The notes under the pieces: generated by a model
The model's database searches: none
Told to the model about the DNA's origin: nothing
The model's input: only the letters and a program-made list of their open reading frames with translations
Translations under genes and position numbers: made by a program
DNA from: Streptomyces fradiae
Lineage (GTDB): Bacteria; Actinomycetota; Actinomycetes; Streptomycetales; Streptomycetaceae
Assembly: GCF_041270065.1 (NCBI RefSeq)
Contig: NZ_CP065958.1
Coordinates: 3,968,001-4,032,000 of the forward strand
Direction of reading: 5' to 3'
Length of the DNA stretch: 64,000 nt
Part shown: positions 62,517-64,000 of the stretch, in pieces
Layout of the letters: each line of letters starts with the position of its first letter
How positions within the stretch are numbered: position 1 is the stretch's first letter

Positions 62517-64000
62517 ACGACGGACGCCCTGTCCCGCCGTGTGCTGCGCTACGCGCACGCCCAGGGCACGGGCCGCTCCCGCTTCCCGGCGGTCTCCTCG
62601 TCCGGCCCGACGGCCGACGCGCTGCCGGACGAGCTCGCCCGCTCGTCCGTCGCCGACAGTGCCGACAGTGCCGACAGTGCGGACGGTGCGGACGGTGCGG
62701 ACGGTGCGGACGGTGCGGCCGCGACCTCGGCGGATGCCATGCCCCTGCCGTACGGGACGGCGGAGCTGCTGGAGCGCGTCGCGTTCCCGGCGGGCCGACT
62801 GCCGGAGCCGGTGACGCGTCCGCTGGAGCGGGCCCTGATCACCGCCTTCGGGCTGCAGCGGGCCGAGCTGACCAACCCGTACTTCGAGCACCGTTCGCTG
62901 CCCTCCGTGCGCAGCCTCTTCCCGGTGCACGCCTTCCTGACCGGCGCGGGGCGCGCGGGGCGGCCGCGGGTGCTCGACGTGCACCGGCACGCCTTGGTGG
63001 AGCTGCCCGGTCCCGCCGAGGCCGCCGCGGCCGTCGAGGTCGCCGGGACCGGTGACGCCGATGACACTGCTGACGCCGCCGATGCCGGTGCTGCCGGTGC
63101 TGCCGGGCGGGTGCTGCTCGCCGGCCGGTACACCCGGCTGCCCGCCTTCTACGGTCCGCTGCGCGGCACGCTCGTCGAGCTGGAACTGGGCATCTCGCTG
63201 CGGTCCCTGGCCGTGGCGACGGAGCTGTTCGGGCTCGACGGCCGACTGACCCTGCCGACGTCCGGCGAGGCGCTCGCGGAGCTGGGGCTCGCCACGGAGA
63301 CCGAGTGGACCTTGCCGCTCGCCTTCGACGTGACGGCGCCCGGGAGCCCGGACCACCCCGCGGCGGCCGTGGCACCCCGTACCGCCGGGCCGCTCACCGG
63401 GGACGCGTCCCTGGACGAGGTGCTCGCGGTCAACCGGGCCCAGGCCGCCCCGGCCCGTCCGCTCGCGGACCCGCCGGCCGCCGCGATCGCCCACTCCGCC
63501 GCCGTCGGCCGGTCCACCGCCGGTCGCGAGCCGTCCTGGGCCGAGGTCCTGTGGGAGCGCGGGTCCGGCCGGATGCCGCGCGGGCTCACCGGGATGTCCG
63601 GACGACTCCGCCGCGTCCCGGAGGGCTCGCTGAGCGGGGCCGTCGCGTGGGCGGCCGTGCCGCCGCCGGGCGAGCTGCTGCGCCGGGTCGCGGAGAAGGT
63701 ACGGGTCACCGTCGCGGTCCAGGAGACGGACGGCTTCGAGGACGGCGTGTACCGGCTGCACGGCGGCGGGTTCGGTGGCGAGGGCGCGGGCGGGGACCGG
63801 GCCGCCGCCCTGGTGCCCCACCGGCTCGCCTCCGGCGTTCCGGCCGTCCTGGAGCGGGACTACGGCTACGGACTGGCCCCGGGCAACGGCTGCGACGTGC
63901 GGCACGCGTCCGCCGTGTGGTTCTGCTCGGTGCGTCAGCACGAGCTGGTCGACGAACTCGGCCCCGGGGCCTGGACCCTCGCGCAGTACGTCGCGGGCTG
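62502..64000 (+). CDS. Azoline dehydrogenase (SagB/McbC-like, FMN), 3' end outside window
   Basis: At least 499 codons, open at the window edge. It resembles the thiopeptide/TOMM dehydrogenases that use FMN to oxidise thiazolines/oxazolines to azoles: VLRYAHAQGTGRSRFP at the start, LWERGSGRMPRGLTGMSGRL about three-quarters along, then YGYGLAPGNGCDVRHASAVWF. No elimination domain precedes it, unlike the LazF fusion. A 63-bp repeat tract (GCCGACAGT x3 then GCGGACGGT x4, 62652-62714) lies near the N-terminus. It begins 19 bp after the YcaO gene with GAGAGG as ribosome site. Confidence 0.82.
   Translation, partial: MRYPMTTDALSRRVLRYAHAQGTGRSRFPAVSSSGPTADALPDELARSSVADSADSADSADGADGADGADGAAATSADAMPLPYGTAELLERVAFPAGRLPEPVTRPLERALITAFGLQRAELTNPYFEHRSLPSVRSLFPVHAFLTGAGRAGRPRVLDVHRHALVELPGPAEAAAAVEVAGTGDADDTADAADAGAAGAAGRVLLAGRYTRLPAFYGPLRGTLVELELGISLRSLAVATELFGLDGRLTLPTSGEALAELGLATETEWTLPLAFDVTAPGSPDHPAAAVAPRTAGPLTGDASLDEVLAVNRAQAAPARPLADPPAAAIAHSAAVGRSTAGREPSWAEVLWERGSGRMPRGLTGMSGRLRRVPEGSLSGAVAWAAVPPPGELLRRVAEKVRVTVAVQETDGFEDGVYRLHGGGFGGEGAGGDRAAALVPHRLASGVPAVLERDYGYGLAPGNGCDVRHASAVWFCSVRQHELVDELGPGAWTLAQYVAG
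62652..62714 (+). repeat. Nine-base tandem repeat in the dehydrogenase gene
   Basis: Three copies of GCCGACAGT (62652-62678) then four of GCGGACGGT (62679-62714), encoding Ala-Asp-Ser and Ala-Asp-Gly triplets. The two unit types differ at positions 3 and 7. Confidence 0.95.

Overview
This is a Streptomyces-type chromosome segment. The evidence is very high GC with strongly biased third codon positions, ssgR-ssgA, a cytochrome bd operon behind a Rex operator, GTTTCACGTGAAAC parS sites, and the gene order rpsF-ssb-rpsR-rplI-MATE-dnaB, which in streptomycetes lies in the chromosome core a short way from oriC. No tRNA, rRNA, IS element or CRISPR array was seen.

Positions 1-44,540 are conserved core chromosome. 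They hold a cell-wall block (class A PBP, GT87 mannosyltransferase-like protein, alanine racemase-like protein, FemX); the ribosomal protein/ssb/dnaB block; assorted enzymes and regulators (serine hydrolase, MarR, GNAT, HAD, flavohaemoprotein, NUDIX, LysR, cystathionine gamma-synthase family); a phosphatase remnant; the sporulation pair ssgR/ssgA; thiC with its TPP riboswitch; a TerF-like protein; a PPP-type phosphatase; a LacI regulator; a HisC-type aminotransferase; cydA-cydB-cydCD; and a GAF histidine kinase. Five perfect parS sites and two groups of DnaA boxes are scattered through it.

Positions 44,558-47,696 look like the start of an accessory region. A TrmB/LuxR-type regulator is divergent from a 70-residue exported peptide carrying two DNLNWD motifs. 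A small unknown protein and a LuxR protein with a degenerate receiver domain follow, then a convergent membrane protein.

Positions 47,801-64,000 are a biosynthetic gene cluster that runs off the window. Leftward is a three-gene operon (AMP ligase, 5-aminolevulinate synthase, acyl-CoA ligase): the known gene set for the 2-amino-3-hydroxycyclopentenone (C5N) unit. Rightward is a RiPP operon: a 51-residue precursor with proposed core SSGDWLCCSSSSSSSCC, a stand-alone LanB-type elimination protein, an ABC exporter pair, a LanB glutamylation protein, an ocin-ThiF-like protein, a YcaO cyclodehydratase and the start of an azoline dehydrogenase. All genes after the precursor overlap or nearly overlap. 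The operons diverge from a 239-bp gap holding three TGAC-N4-GTCA palindromes at an exact 22-bp pitch. The working hypothesis is an azole/dehydroalanine peptide of thiopeptide or goadsporin type that is capped with a C5N amide; I know of no described example. No pyridine synthase is visible in the window, so a linear product and a macrocyclic one both remain possible.
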